From positions 1,480,767-1,544,766 of the forward strand of contig NC_089823.1 in assembly GCF_035046505.1 (NCBI RefSeq): 64,000 nucleotides of DNA. The letters run 5' to 3'. A model generated the notes under the pieces. The model did not search any database, was not told the origin of the DNA, and saw only the letters and a program-made list of their open reading frames with translations. This DNA comes from Tiliqua scincoides (lineage: Eukaryota > Chordata > Lepidosauria > Squamata > Scincidae). Of the stretch, positions 1 through 12,077 are shown one piece after another (positions within the stretch are counted from its first letter, which is position 1; every line of letters starts with the position of its first letter). A program made the translations under genes and the position numbers.

Positions 1-2473
1 CAGTGGAGGCAGAGTCCTCCAACTGGTGGCCAGACCTGGGTGCTGGAGCCATCTGTGCCGTGTGTGCACCATTCAGTCTTTGCAGTTTGCTGGGAGGACA
101 GCCTCCTTTGCTGGAAGTGACCTGGAGAGAGTTCACAGCAGCAGCAGCAAAAGGAAGCTTTGCCATTCTTGCCGCCAGTGGCTGGGTGTGACTCCTCGGC
201 TGAGCAGGTGTGCTGAACGGAGAGGACTCAGAGGCTAGACCTCCTCCTGCCTTCCGTCTTGTGTCGGTCTCTGACTGCACTGCCTGACTTCTGCTTTCTG
301 AAAACGCTGTGCGCAGTGACAGTGCAGAGCGAGGCACGACCCTCCGCCCCCTGCCCAGAAGCCTTCTAACCACTAGGTTTGCTCAGACGGTGCATGGTCA
401 TCGGAGCCGCCCGCCAGGCTCCAGCTGAGGCCTGCACATGGCTAAATATACTTGGGGCCACTGTTATATTTATCAGCCGGGCCTCTTCCTGCCTGTCCTG
501 TTGCTGCAGCTTTTTCTTTTCTTGGCTCGGGGCTGCTGTGCTGCAGGCTCCAGGGGGTTTCCTGTCAACAGACTGGACAGGGGTGGAGAGTGAGGTCACA
601 GACCCACAGCAGAGCAGGGCAGTAGTGGGGAGGGGGGTGGATGCCACTGGTGGGACTCCTGTGAGGCAGGGAAGCTGCTGCAGAAGACCTGAGGAGGAGC
701 TGGAAAGGGGAGGACATCTCGATCCAAACTGAAGGGAGTGACCAGGCCTGCCCCGCCCCCAACTTCCAGCTGCCCACTACTCAGAGGGTCCCACTTGCGT
801 TCCTCACTGATCCCTTCTGCACTTGAAAGGCACGTGGGAGCTCCTCTCCGCTCCTTCTGAGCAATAAAAGTGGGAGAGACTCCTGCCTTCTGCCCAGGCA
901 GTGCTCAGTTTCTGAACTGTGAACCCCTGCTGCCTTCTCTTGAGTTGGAGCAGGTGCAAAGTGGGTCATTCAGTGAGGGGGGGCTCTCCGCCGCATGCCT
1001 GGCTGATGAACTTCCCAGAGCCCCTGGCCAGCCAGGGGTGCTGATGTGGCAGTGGGCCAGTGCCGACAGCCCCAGCAAAGGCAACTTGCAGCAAGCCAGG
1101 GCGGCTCGACCCCAGCCTGGCACGCCTGGTGCAGGGTGGCTCAGGGAGTGTTTTGGTTCAGCCCCTGGAACCAGTGGTCCCTGCTTGGCTGCTGCAGCTG
1201 CCCTCCTGCGAGGCTGGGGTGTGCACCTGCTGTGCCGCGTGGTCCAGAGGCCCTCCTTTAACAGGCGCACCTTGCCTGGGTCAGAGCAAGCCCAGCACCT
1301 CCTTCTCCTCATGACCAGCCAGGTGCCATTGTAGGAAGCCCTCAAGCTCCCCTCCCCGGCATCTCCGCTGAAGGGATCAGGTCTGGCGGCAGCAGGATAA
1401 GCCCTTGGGAAGTGGCTGCCAGTCAGTGCTGGCAGCATCGAGGTGAGTGGGCCGACGCAGCTCTCCCTCTCCCTCTGCTGCCTTCAGCTGATGTTCGGGA
1501 GAGTCCAGGGCCTGTGTTGGGGTGGAGTCCTGTCAGGAGCTCCGGGCAGAGCTTCCCCTGTGCAGACCAGGCTGCTGCTGGCTTTGGCCATGGCAGGACT
1601 CGCCACAGCAGCTGCTGCCCTCAGAACAGCCTGCAGCCACCTTGGCGCCCCTCGGCCTTGAGGCTCTGCATGGAGCTGCGATGATATCGCTGGACGGAGA
1701 GGCGGCCTCGTGATCCAGCAGTTGCTCTGAATCATTTCCCCCAGTCGTCCTTGCCGTGCACAACTCAGAGCCGCCCGTCATCAGTTGCCCACCAGCTTCC
1801 TCCGTCCCCTGCAAACAGCCCATCCCGTCTCCTGATGAACAGGAAACTGCCCCCCTGCTCTGTCTCTAGTGAACAGCAGAGTGATGAAGGTATGCAGTTG
1901 GGGGGGCTGCTTCCCACCCACGCTTGAAGTGAGCCGAGCACCTCTGCCAAGCACAGCCTGATAGGCAGCTTTTTCGAGCATAGGGGGAGGGGGTGCTGAA
2001 GCTCCACCATTTCCCAGCTGGGTGGTGCCCAAGACTCCATGGCCATGATCCATTCTGTCCAGAATTGCTTTTGGTGACTGCCAAGTGCTGTGGCTGGCAC
2101 AGAATGGGGGGGGGGGTCCTCACCCTTGGAGGGGGTTCGGTCACCGGGGCACTTGTTCTGCCACTACGCTAAAAGTCTGCACCCACTTCTGGGCACAATC
2201 CTTGCTGTGCTGTGGAGCCTTCCAGGGTGCTGCCTTTTCCCCTCAGGCTCTCCTGACCAATCAAGGCAGGCCCCGACACCTGGGCAGTTCACGGAGCCCT
2301 AGCTCCCTGGACCGGAAAAGGAGGGGGTGGACTAGAACACCTCCGGCCCCTGTCTTCTCCCCTCCCCCACACCTCCACTCCATCCCTTCTCCTTTTCCAA
2401 TGGGGGCGGAGGAGCCACGGAGGGGCACGGGCAGGTAGAGGAAGGCGCCTCCTGCCCATCAGCTGCCGCCATT
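1..2473. other. RHOG upstream flank, no gene recognised
   Basis: GC-rich single-copy-looking sequence without a convincing coding frame; open frames on both strands are short and resemble no family I know. A good splice-donor match (GAG|GTGAGT) lies at 1441 on the plus strand and could end a noncoding RHOG leader exon, but nothing else supports it. By mammalian synteny STIM1 should lie to the left on the minus strand; I see no STIM1 coding exon here. A G-run is at about 2105. Confidence 0.4.
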
Positions 2474-2868
2474 GTCCTGTTACCCAAAGGGGCTGTTCTG
2501 TTTAGGGGAATTAGTATACTACCCTTTTTGGAACCTCAGGATCGCAGGCTGGGTAACAAGACGGCCTAATGCAGAGAAATTCCCTTTTTTGCTTAAGGAG
2601 GAGACAGAGAGAAAGGTAACTTTTTAATACAAGATTAGATTTTTATTACAAAAGCACAGAGGAAAACATAATGCACATTTCTTGGTTCTAGTACTTGAAA
2701 AGTGTACCTAGCTTATGGTGGTTGCATGTGACATGTATTTGGTGCATCCGAGGAAATTAGGAAAAGGGAAATTTGTAGGGAAGGATTTTAGGGGCCCCTG
2801 GTCTGCTAAACCCCGTTGCTAACTAAAGATGGAGAGAGAAGGGGAGAAACAGGTGGGAAAGAAAGAAG
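2474..2868 (+). repeat. Unclassified ~400 bp dispersed repeat, copy 1
   Basis: Matches the reverse complement of 14255-14690 along its length, sharing blocks such as CTGTTTAGGGGAATTA, TGCAGAGAAAT and TTTTTATTACAAA in the same order. I see no coding content and no clear terminal repeats. Class unknown. Its right edge is where a CR1 begins. Confidence 0.55.
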
Positions 2869-4640
2869 AACATAAGAACAGCCCCACTGGATCAGGCCAT
2901 AGGCCCATCTAGTCCAGCTTCCTGTATCTCACAGCGGCCCACCAAATGCCCCAGGGAGCACACCAGATAACAAGAGACCTCATCCTGGTGCCCTCCCCTA
3001 CATCTGGCATTCTGACTTAACCCATTCCTAAAATCAGGAGGTTGCGCATACACATCATGGCTTGTACCCCATAATGGATTTTTCCTCCAGAAACTTGTCC
3101 AATCCCCTTTTAAAGGCGTCCAGGCTAGACGCCAGCACCACATCCTGTGGCAAGAAGTTCCACAGACCAACCACACGCTGAGTAAAGAAATATTTTCTTT
3201 TGTCTGTCCTAACCCGCCCAACACTCAATTTTAGTGGATGTCCCCTGGTTCTGGTATTATGTGAGAGTGTAAAGAGCATCTCCCTATCCACTCTGTCCAT
3301 TCCCTACATAATTTTGTATGTCTCAATCATGTCCCCCCTCAAGCGTCTCTTTTCTAGGCTGAAGAGGCCCAAACGCCATAGCCTTTCCTCATAAGGAAGG
3401 TGCCCCAGCCCCGTAATCATCTTAGTCGCTCTCTTTTGCACCTTTTCCATTTCCACTATGTCTTTTTTGAGATGCGGCGACCAGAACTGGACACAATACT
3501 CCAGGTGTGGCCTTACCATCGATTTGTACAATGGCATTATAATACTAGCCGTTTTGTTCTCAATACCCTTCCTAATGATCCCAAGCATAGAATTGGCCTT
3601 CTTCATTGCCACCGCACATTGGGTCGACACTTTCATCGACCTGTCCACCACCACCCCAAGATCTCTCCCCTGATCTGTCACAGACAGCTCAGAACCCATC
3701 AGCCTATATCTAAAGTTTTGATTTTTTGCCCCAATGTGCATGACTTTACACTTACTGACATTGAAGCGCATCTGCCATTTTGCTGCCCATTCTGCCAGTC
3801 TGGAGAGATCCTTCTGGAGCTCCTCACAATCACTTCTGGTCTTTACCATTCGGAAAAGTTTGGTGTCGTCTGCAAACTTAGCCACTTCACTGCTCAACCC
3901 TGTCTCCAGGTCATTTATGAAGAGGTTGAAAAGCACCGGTCCCAGGACAGATCCTTGGGGCACACCGCTTTTCACCTCTCTCCATTGTGAAAATTGCCCA
4001 TTGACACCCACTCTCTGCTTCCTGGCCTCCAACCAGTTCTCAATCCACGAGAGGACTTGTCCTCTAATTCCCTGATTGTGGAGTTTTTTCAGTAGCCTTT
4101 GGTGAGGGACCGTGTCAAACGCCTTCTGAAAGTCCAGATATATAATGTCCACGGGTTCTCCCGCATCCACATGCCTGTTGACCTTTTCAAAGAATTCTAT
4201 AAGGTTCGTGAGGCAAGACTTACCCTTACAGAAGCCATGCTGACTCTCCCTCAGCAAGGCCTGTTCGTCTATGTGTTTTGAGATCTTATCTTTGATGAGG
4301 CATTCCACCATCTTATCCGGTATGGATGTTAGGCTGACCGGCCTATAGTTTCCCGGGTCCCCCCTCTTTCCCTTTTTATGGAGCCCGTCCCTCTTGTACA
4401 GGCCCCACTTGTCCCAAAACGTTCCCCAGTGTCTAACGAATCTAAACCCCTCCTCCCTACACCACCGTCTCATCCACGCATTGAGACCCCTGATCTCCGC
4501 CTGCCTAGCTGGCCCTGCGCATGGAACAGGTAGCACTTCAGAGAACGCTACCTTTGAGGTCCTGGCTTTCAGCTTCCTGCCTAAAAGCCTAAATTTGGCT
4601 TCCAGGACCAGGGAGGGAAAGAAGGGAAAGAGTTCCAGAC
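2867..4640 (-). mobile_element. CR1 LINE, 5'-truncated, with ORF1-ORF2 fusion
   Basis: Non-LTR retrotransposon of the CR1 clade, 3' end at left. The minus frame 3304-4644 is open for 446 codons and carries reverse transcriptase motifs: DFQKAFDTV (motif A), GVPQGSVLGPVLF (motif B), KFADDTKL (motif C), then the thumb-like block with [13 protein letters not shown]. The 3' part (2867-3303) has the AACATAAGAACAGCC end seen in many copies here. Upstream of the RT the frame enters a segment with FSEVLPVP, GLNAWMRRWCREEGF and YKRDGLH, which I take to be the end of the CR1 ORF1 esterase (SGNH) domain. It joins the RT directly at about 4375-4395, so endonuclease and RT N-terminus are missing. Other copies here read FKKGKRGDPGN at that point, which supports an internal deletion. 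Confidence 0.85.
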
Positions 4641-4979
4641 GCATATAGTTACCTGTCCTGAAAAGCAGTTGGATGGGGGGTGGAGATTCCTATGGAGGAC
4701 CCTCACAACACAGATGTGTTGTGTCCTTGGAGGGGGGGGAGCCCAGAGAGAGCGAGCATGAGGCGAAGCCCTCTCTTAAAAAGGATTTTTTTTGTGACTG
4801 AGATGGGCTGGGCGCTGAGCTGGGGGAAAACTGCCACCCACCAGGGTGTTTGGGGTCAGGATGTCCCTTATCAGCGAAATTCAATGTGTCTAATGGTTGG
4901 CTTCCTAGCTGGGGGAACTTATGCAATAAGCAGTGATTGAGTTAAACAATACAACAATAGGAGACACTTAAGCAATGAT
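4641..4979. other. Unassigned stretch between repeats
   Basis: No gene or repeat family recognised; its left edge may be further CR1 5' sequence. Confidence 0.3.
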
Positions 4980-5245
4980 TTATTATTAGTAGTAGTAGTA
5001 GTAGTATTAGTATTTATATACTGCTTTTCAACTAAAGTTCACAAAGCGGTTTACAGAGAAAAATCAAATAACTAAATGGCTCCCTGTCCCAAAAGGGCGC
5101 ACAATCTAAAAAGATGCCAAGGAATACCAGCAGACAGCCATTAGAACGGACAGTGCTGGGGTGAGGTGGGCCAGTTACTCTCCCCCTGCTAAAAAAAGAG
5201 GAGCACCCACTTGAAAAAGTGCCTCTTCCCCAATTAGCAGGATTT
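4980..5245 (-). repeat. Dispersed repeat with triplet microsatellite tail, copy 1
   Basis: A (TTA/AGT)n run at 4980-5014 is followed by a block whose minus strand reads toward AAAGCAGTATATAAATA, like the 3' tail of a LINE or SINE ending in a microsatellite. It matches 23263-23419 plus 24105-24187 closely, where a CR1 splits the second copy. This copy is the empty site for that insertion. Family not identified; an L2-type tail is a guess. Confidence 0.6.
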
Positions 5246-7079
5246 ACTCTTCCAGACTTGTTCCTGGAGAGATGGATGTTATAACCATGGGCTTGACCAG
5301 GGTTTTTGGGAAATTTGGCCTGCGTGAGAGGTTTTTGGCCTACTTGATATTGATACAAAATCACAACTAAAAAGGCAAAAGGGGATTTTCACGTAACAGT
5401 CCTCATGGGTCGGCTATGAGGCAGGAGTGCACTCTGGTCTTGAGAAGTTAGCAGTGGTGAGGGTGCCCAGTGTGTGTGTGTGGGGGGGGCGCTCAGGCTA
5501 CCAATCCTCTCCACAATTTCCTGGGAGTAAGCCCCATTGACTATAATGAGACCTATAACTTCTGAGTAGGTATGCGTAGGATTGGGCTCTCAATGCCTGT
5601 CCCACAGCAACAGAGCAGCCTGTTCTGGGAGGTAACCCAACACCGGAGGGCAGGAACATTGCGAGGACTTTTTGTCTGCTGCCTTTTGTGGGTCAGTGCA
5701 GAGCCTGCCTGCCTGTGTGAGAGGGACAGGCAGTGGTGCCAGGCAGCTCGGCCATGTGCAGCAGCAAGCCGGCCCCTTCTGTGGCATGTTCTGGACTTCC
5801 TCTTCCACAATGGCCAGGCTCGGCATGCAGCCCCTCTGCAGACACCCCTTGGCCTCCTTCTGGTTTGGGTGCTCGGCTTGCTGCTTCCGCATCCAGGCTG
5901 GCTCTGGCTGTGACCTGTGCTGGGCAGTAGCCCTGTCCTTCAGAGGCCCATGTTGGAACCAGAAGCGGGACCACCATGGCCAGGGCAAAGAGCATGAGGT
6001 TTGCTGGGGCTGGTGGTCATCCAGAGAATGCAGAGACTACAGCAAGTACTATCTGGGCTCTGTAGAGAAGCTGAATGTGCAGGTTCTGTGGGTTCTGGAA
6101 TGGGTTGATATTCAGGGGTATCCTCTTCCCTGTCTCTCTTTGGTACTGGAGACCACAAAGGCCTGCTTTTAAAGATGAAAGCTGAGCTGCTTTATGACAT
6201 CAGCAGAACCTGAGGCAGAGAGCTGGTTTTCAGCTTCAGAGTCCAGACCTGCGGCTCAGTTGCAATCGGAGGGTCTCTGGAGGGGGCTGCATGCAGACTA
6301 GTGGTGGGCACTTGAGGGCTTCAGGCAAGGAAGGCATGAGGCTGGGCTTCTCTGTGGCAGAGGAAGTGCTCTTCCACTGAGTCCCAACCCCTGCCCTTCT
6401 AGCCTGCTTGGGGTGCTGAACTCTGCACTCAGTGCTAATGCAGAGGAGTGGGATGAACCTCTTCTGATGGAATGAAGACCACGGTGAACGTCTGCAGCAG
6501 CTACTCTCTGTTGTCCAGCAGAGCCACTTTGGAATGGAAGCCCCACCACTTGGAGCCAGGAAGTGCCTTTCAGAGCTGGGGCGGCTCTGCACAGTCAGGC
6601 ATGCTCTTGGGGAGTGCTTGCCCCCCCCCGCCCCAAGGGTTGCTGAGGGAAGCCATGCCCCACTCTGTGCTGCACTGATGAAGGACTTGCCGCAAGCTGT
6701 CCGTGGTGTTGGAGCCGTTCAAAGCAGGAGCACCACCACTGACAACAGGCCCCTTTGTAAACATCCTGGCAGCATTTTAAAGCCAACTTTGTAAGAAAAA
6801 CCTTGCCAAGGTGGCACGTAGAATATTAGATGTCCGTACAATATGTAAAAACGTGATGGCGGTGATGGTGATGATGTTCCAGCCTCCAAGGGCCCTGAGG
6901 CTGAGCGCACTGCTGCTCTTCCTCAGCTTGCCAGGGCAGGAACCACATGCCTAGCTCTGCATGGGTCCCTTCCGCTTACCCGATTCAGCCGCCCGCAGCT
7001 GCCATGGTCTTGCCCGTGTCGCGCCCTGTTTCTCCATTCTGACTGCATCTTCCCTTCCTCGCTCTTTGCTCCCTCGCAG
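5246..7079. other. Flank or last intron upstream of RHOG
   Basis: No coding exon recognised. 5519-5590 holds a fragment of a common short repeat with GGAGTAAGCCCCATTGA and TAGGATTGGGCT, also seen near 50230-50332 and 55830-55935. It ends in a pyrimidine-rich tract and the AG acceptor at 7078-7079. Confidence 0.4.
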
Positions 7080-7121
7080 GTCGTTGAAGCCAGACTGAAG
7101 GCCGGTGCCTCTGCTGCCAGG
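7080..7121 (+). other. RHOG: RHOG 5' UTR start of coding exon (splice acceptor)
   Basis: The acceptor TTTGCTCCCTCGCAG ends at 7079, so the exon that holds the whole RHOG frame begins at 7080, 42 bases before the ATG. Vertebrate RHOG has its coding region in one exon after a noncoding leader, which agrees. The leader exon itself was not found. Confidence 0.6.
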
Positions 7122-7697
7122 ATGCAGAGCGTCAAGTGTGTGGTGGTGGGCGATGGAGCCGTGGGCAAAACCTGCCTCCTGATCTGCTACACAACCAATG
7201 CCTTCCCCAATGAATACATCCCCACTGTCTTTGACAACTACAGTGCGCAGAACACGGTGGACGGCAGGACTATCAACCTTAACTTATGGGACACGGCCGG
7301 CCAGGAAGAATACGACCGCCTCCGGACGCTTTCCTACCCCCAGACCAATGTCTTCATCATCTGCTTCTCAATCGCCAGCCCACCATCCTACGAAAACGTG
7401 AAGCACAAGTGGTACCCAGAGGTGTGTCACCACTGTCCTGATGTGCCCATCCTCTTGGTGGGCACCAAGAAAGACCTCAGGACCAACCCAGATGCCTTGA
7501 AGAAGCTGAAGGAGCAGAACCAGCTTCCCATCACCACCCAGCAAGGCATCAGCCTCTCCAAGCAGATACATGCTGTCAAGTATATGGAGTGCTCCGCGCT
7601 CAACCAGGAGGGCATCAAAGATGTCTTCACAGAGGCCGTGAGAGCAGTCCTCAACCCTGCCCCAGTCAAGCCCAAAAAACCTTGTGTGCTTTTGTGA
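7122..7697 (+). CDS. RHOG: Rho-related GTPase RhoG
   Basis: Small GTPase of the Rac subfamily, 191 aa, the usual RhoG length, nearly identical to remembered human RHOG. It cycles between GDP and GTP at membranes; in the family it acts through ELMO/DOCK on Rac, in ruffling, phagocytosis and macropinocytosis. Visible: P-loop GDGAVGKT (residues 10-17), effector loop YIPTVFDNY (32-40), switch II DTAGQE (57-62), guanine-specificity TKKD (115-118), CSAL (157-160), polybasic KPKK (183-186) and the prenylation box CVLL (188-191). The start [10 protein letters not shown] matches the family start and is the first ATG after the acceptor at 7079. The frame is uninterrupted, as in other vertebrates. RAC1-3 and CDC42 are excluded by the MQS start, the N-A-F-P-N segment and the C-terminus. 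A recent retrocopy is unlikely because of the splice acceptor, intact frame and synteny with PGAP2 and NUP98. Confidence 0.96.
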   Translation: MQSVKCVVVGDGAVGKTCLLICYTTNAFPNEYIPTVFDNYSAQNTVDGRTINLNLWDTAGQEEYDRLRTLSYPQTNVFIICFSIASPPSYENVKHKWYPEVCHHCPDVPILLVGTKKDLRTNPDALKKLKEQNQLPITTQQGISLSKQIHAVKYMECSALNQEGIKDVFTEAVRAVLNPAPVKPKKPCVLL

Positions 7698-9520
7698 GGG
7701 ACTCTTCTGCAGCACCCCTTGCCTTGCAGTCCAGGGATGCACTGGATGGGTGGGCTGGAGGGGCTTGGAAGTGTTTGGTCCCCTCACTGCCCCTACTAGA
7801 TGCAGGATCTCTTGCCCTTCTCCCTGGCATTCTCCAGCACATGCCAAGGTACTGTGTAACACGTACACTCTTTCCTTCTCTGCCTGTTAGTTCCATGGCC
7901 TCTTCAGTTCAGACTTCCTTTCTTACTCAGGAAGGGTCAACTCACTGGAAGACCCTCAATACTCAGGCTGTTTGACTGATGAGGATAAGCCATGTTTGCA
8001 CTAAGGACACAATTTTGTCTGAGATAATATTTCGCTGGTGGTGCAAGACCCGAAGCTACAAAACCTGCTGCCTGTCTCTTCCTTGGAGGGAAGGCTCTTC
8101 CTCTCCCAAGTGCCTGCTTAACCCCTAGTGGCTTGGATGGCCTGCTGGACAGGAGTAACCACAGGCTGAAGCCTGTGACCTGCTGTGATCCCCAGTGTCC
8201 TCTGGCACCTGAGCCGAGGCCAAATGTGGATTTAATTCTTGCTCAGAACTCAGCAGCTACTTCCCAAAGAAGCTGCCTTGGAGGACCTTTGGAGTTTTGT
8301 CACCAGTCACCCGATAACGTTGCAGGCCTCACTCTGCATCTCCTGAGCTTGTTGGGCCCAGTGATCTCCCCCCCGCCTCCTTTCTGAAGATGCAGCCCCG
8401 CCAGGCCTCCCTTCCATCCGTCACACCTGGACGCCCTGCAAAGCAGCCAGCGCAACCAGTGAACCCGGGTCTCCTGCTGTGGGGAATTCTGTGTTTCTGT
8501 CACTGTTCGTTAAGGGGCTGTATAGATTTTTCCAACTCCTCATGCCAAGACAGACTGGCCAAAAGCCTGAACGGTGGCTGTGGTGGCCAATCTGCATGCC
8601 CACAGCCTTCTACGCTCTCTGCGTTTCCATAGAGACTGACCAGGACTGTGTGTAAAAAGGAAGAACAGCCCACACCTTAGAAGAGCTCCTGTTAGACCAC
8701 CTGGGTCAGCTCTGCACCGAGGGCTTTCCCTGCTTCTTGACATGGTTCAGTTGCAAGAAGGGCCCTGCGGGATCCACCGAGGTGAGGCCATCAAGTCCAG
8801 CCCTCGGCCAGTTGGCTCTGGGAAGTCCAGAGGTGGGCCGTGGAGGCAAAATACCCTCCTGCTTCTGGTCCCAAAGACAGACAGCACATGTCCATTGTGG
8901 TCTCCGATGTATCTGTCCAATCTCCTTTCAAGGGGAAGGTTTGCTTTCCTCAGGGGAGGGGGCCCAAGGGGTCACACAGCGTCCTGAAGGGCCCCCCCCA
9001 CTACAGTGTCTATTCAGCCTTCTCTGGCCTCTGAGGCTCACCTTGGCATTGCCTACCAGTTCACAGGTATCCCTTGGCCTTTCCTGTGAGCTTGAAACTT
9101 GCTTTAATTGTCACTGGAGCTGGCAGGGTCCTGAATGCCCAGCTAGCTAGCAGGTGATGTGCTTTGCCCAGCGCAGTGGCAGCTCTGCCCCACCCCAGGT
9201 CTGACAGTGCCACCAGGCAGCTCCCCCATCCTCCTGTAGAAAGAGGCCCTGTGCTTCAGCCACTGGACACCACGCTGCCCAGAGCAAGGGGGAAGGCTTC
9301 CTCTTAGTGACCTTCAGCCCACTCCTGGACTGCCATTTGGAAGGGCCGGTAGAGGGACAGAGGGGGGCCTTGGCCTGTCTGCCTTCAGCAGGAGAGGGGG
9401 GTGGATGCCTTTTGAGGCTGGACGTGGGTGTTTCCTTCTCAGAACTACTTTCTGCAAGTGTCCGCATTGTTTTGCCTGGATGGCCCCAAATAAAGGAAGT
9501 TGCCATTCACCACCCCACGT
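7698..9520 (+). other. RHOG: Probable RHOG 3' UTR
   Basis: No coding frame or repeat recognised between the RHOG stop and the candidate poly(A) signal at 9489. The extent is inferred only from that signal. Confidence 0.4.
9489..9494 (+). terminator. RHOG: Candidate RHOG poly(A) signal
   Basis: AATAAA, followed about 30-60 bases later by a GT/T-rich stretch (TTGTTTTCTTGG, TGTAACTGTGTT), the usual arrangement of a cleavage site. Another AATAAA at 11061 could serve a longer form. Confidence 0.45.
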
Positions 9521-12077
9521 TGTTTTCTTGGATTGCCTGTAACTGTGTTCACATGAACAAGAAAGCCACTTGGGGGATGCCTGACAGGACTGTGGGGCAA
9601 AGAGGACACCTGCACCATTCCATGCAGGTGCAGACTTGCAGCACACGGAAGCTCTTGGCCCTGGAGTCGCCTGAGACTGACTCGGAGCTGCCTGGCTTTC
9701 TCCAAGGAGGCAAGTGCAGGAGCAGAGCCCAGCCTCCTGTGTTCCTGCCCGAGCAGTGAGCAGTGGTCATCCACACGGCCATCCAGGGAGGCACCCAAGG
9801 AGGGTAAAGAGTCTCTGCCCACTGGCTGGCATTCATTGTCAGAGGCGCTGGGTCCATCACTGACAGGATGAGGCCAACACGGGGGCTGTTTGCTTGCCTG
9901 GAGGGGGGAAGTGGGACAGCGTTGCACTCCAGGGAGCTGATGAATCCAGCTTTGCAGCTGGAGGCCCAAGTGGTGCCTGGAGCATGCGGTGTTCCTTGCC
10001 AACCCTGGCTGGTGCAGCAGCTGTCGCATCTCATGGGCAGAGGGAGCCCGACTGCAGCATTGCGGTAGCTCTCGGCCCTGGAGACGGAAGGAGGGCCCCT
10101 GCTGGCCATGCAGGTCCGCGATCAACTGCACAGGCAGCGGCCCAAGGGAAGGAGGGCCCTTGGGGCCTGCGGGGGGAGAACCGAGGGCCAGAGGGATCAC
10201 TTCGAGGCACCCTGTCAGCAAGGGGGATCTGGACTGGCAGGCACTGTGTTCTGGGACTGCTGCTTCTCCACCCTCAGGACTGCCTGGCAAGGCCCTGGCC
10301 CCTCACCTTCAGGAGGAAACAAATGAGCAGGTCAGCCCCTGCTACAGCCCTGCCCAGCAGCCAGTTCCTCCTGCTGCCACAGAAGGCCTTTGTGCCACTC
10401 CCTGGCCGGGATTTCACTAAGAAAGGAGTAACAAGAACAATAAGGCCGGGGGGGGGGGAATGACAGCCCCACTGCCATTATCTGAATGTGCCCAGAACTT
10501 GGGTCACCCCACCTGCCATGTCTGGATCCCCTTCATCCTACACAGGGAATGCGCACAGTGCTTCCCACCAAGCCTTGTCTCCTCTGACCGGCAGGAGCTC
10601 CCCAAGGCTTTGGGGTGGGGGACGCCTTCGCCAGCCCTGCTGCAGTCTTCAGGGGAGACGGCCTTGACACAAAACCTGGTCTGCCTGCTCGGTTTGCATC
10701 CCACCACAAGCTGTTCTGTGGGGATTTATTCAGCAGATCCAGGAGGAGAGCACCCAAAGCTTGATGGGTGGGTGCCTCACACCAACAGGCCTCTTTCTGG
10801 ACAGAGGCTCCAGGACATTCCTCTGGCACAATGACATCTGCGGTTGGCTCTTGCCCCCCCCCCAAGCCAAGCGGTTGTCTTGGGACAGGCTGTCCAGAGA
10901 TGGAGGGACTCAGACAAGAGGCGCATTCATGGCTGCAGCAACAGCAGGGCTCCTCTAGGAATTTGCTTGGGACAGAAGAATGATCAGAGTCCCATCCCCC
11001 TTCCCCACTGTGCTCTTCTGCATCCAGACAGAGCCAGCTTCTTCAGGCACACTTTTTCTGAATAAAACAGGGTGTGTGAATTCCACACTTATGCCTCACA
11101 ACACACTTGGAATTTGGCGTCTGGCAGAACTCACCATCCTAAGCAACTTGAGTGTCTGCTTATTTAAAAGAGATAAAGCTCCTAGCGCTTGTCAGTGCAA
11201 GGAGAAGCTGGGAAAGTAGGAACACGGGTAGAGCCCTGCGCTCAGGAGCCAGGCGTGGAGGAACACGGCTTTGATGTGGCCTGCATTGCTCCTTGTCCTT
11301 CCCCCCAGTTAGGGGACAGAGCTGTGCTTTACGGGAGAGCCAACAGTGGAGCCTGTGCGCACATCAAACTAGGGTGCGGGAGGTCTGGGTCCTCCCACTC
11401 TATGAAGGCAGGTGCTTTGAAAATGTTGCAAACAAATGCCAAAGAGCCCAGGTGTGATCGCAGATGAGGGAAGGGTGGGAAAGACTTCTCAGCCTGGGAC
11501 CTTGGAGAGCTCCAGGTATTAACAGACACGGGTTGGGAAATGATGCAAAAGGGGGGAATGTGCCTGGCTTCAATTTGCACAAGTTATTTAGGACACCAGT
11601 TTGACCCATTGTGTGTGGCACCACTGGGCCACCGCACCCAGTCCTGCCTGCTCAGTGACTTCCCCCTATGGACCTTCATTCACAATCAGAGCACCACCAA
11701 GCATCACTGCCTGCTGAACGCTCCAGGTGTTCCAGGGAAGCCAGCTGGATGACCCTTTGCTGCCTCCAGCCGGCACCCCACACACAGCAAGAGGCATTCC
11801 CTATGGACCCTTCCTCACAGTGGTGTGAATTATTGGGGGGAACTCTCGGGTCAGCAAATCTGTGCCCCCATCTTCTGTGCATTGCAAGGGAAGGAGCTCT
11901 AGGGTGCTTCCCTCAGGTGGCCCACTGCTTCAGCAGCACCCCTGAAAATGCTCTACCACCAAGGTATGCCTGATTCCCTCTGACCACATTCTGCTGTCTG
12001 CTGAAGACCTTCTGCTCAGTCTGCTCTCAGTCCAACTGGAATGTATCATCCCTGCAAGACACGTTGTCTGCCGCTGT
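9521..12077. other. Intergenic, no gene or repeat recognised
   Basis: Single-copy-looking sequence between RHOG and PGAP2. Only short overlapping frames without family resemblance; G-run at about 10446. Confidence 0.4.

Noticed and set aside
905-1438. 177-aa minus frame in the RHOG upstream flank
   Set aside because: No domain, low-complexity composition, overlapping plus frames of similar length.
1441-1446. GTGAGT donor as end of a RHOG leader exon
   Set aside because: A single splice-site match with no promoter context or partner; left as a possibility only.
1-2473. STIM1 exons expected from synteny
   Set aside because: No STIM1-like translation seen on either strand; the gene probably lies outside the window.
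11061-11066. AATAAA as the main RHOG poly(A) signal
   Set aside because: 3.4 kb past the stop; the earlier signal at 9489 has a better downstream element.
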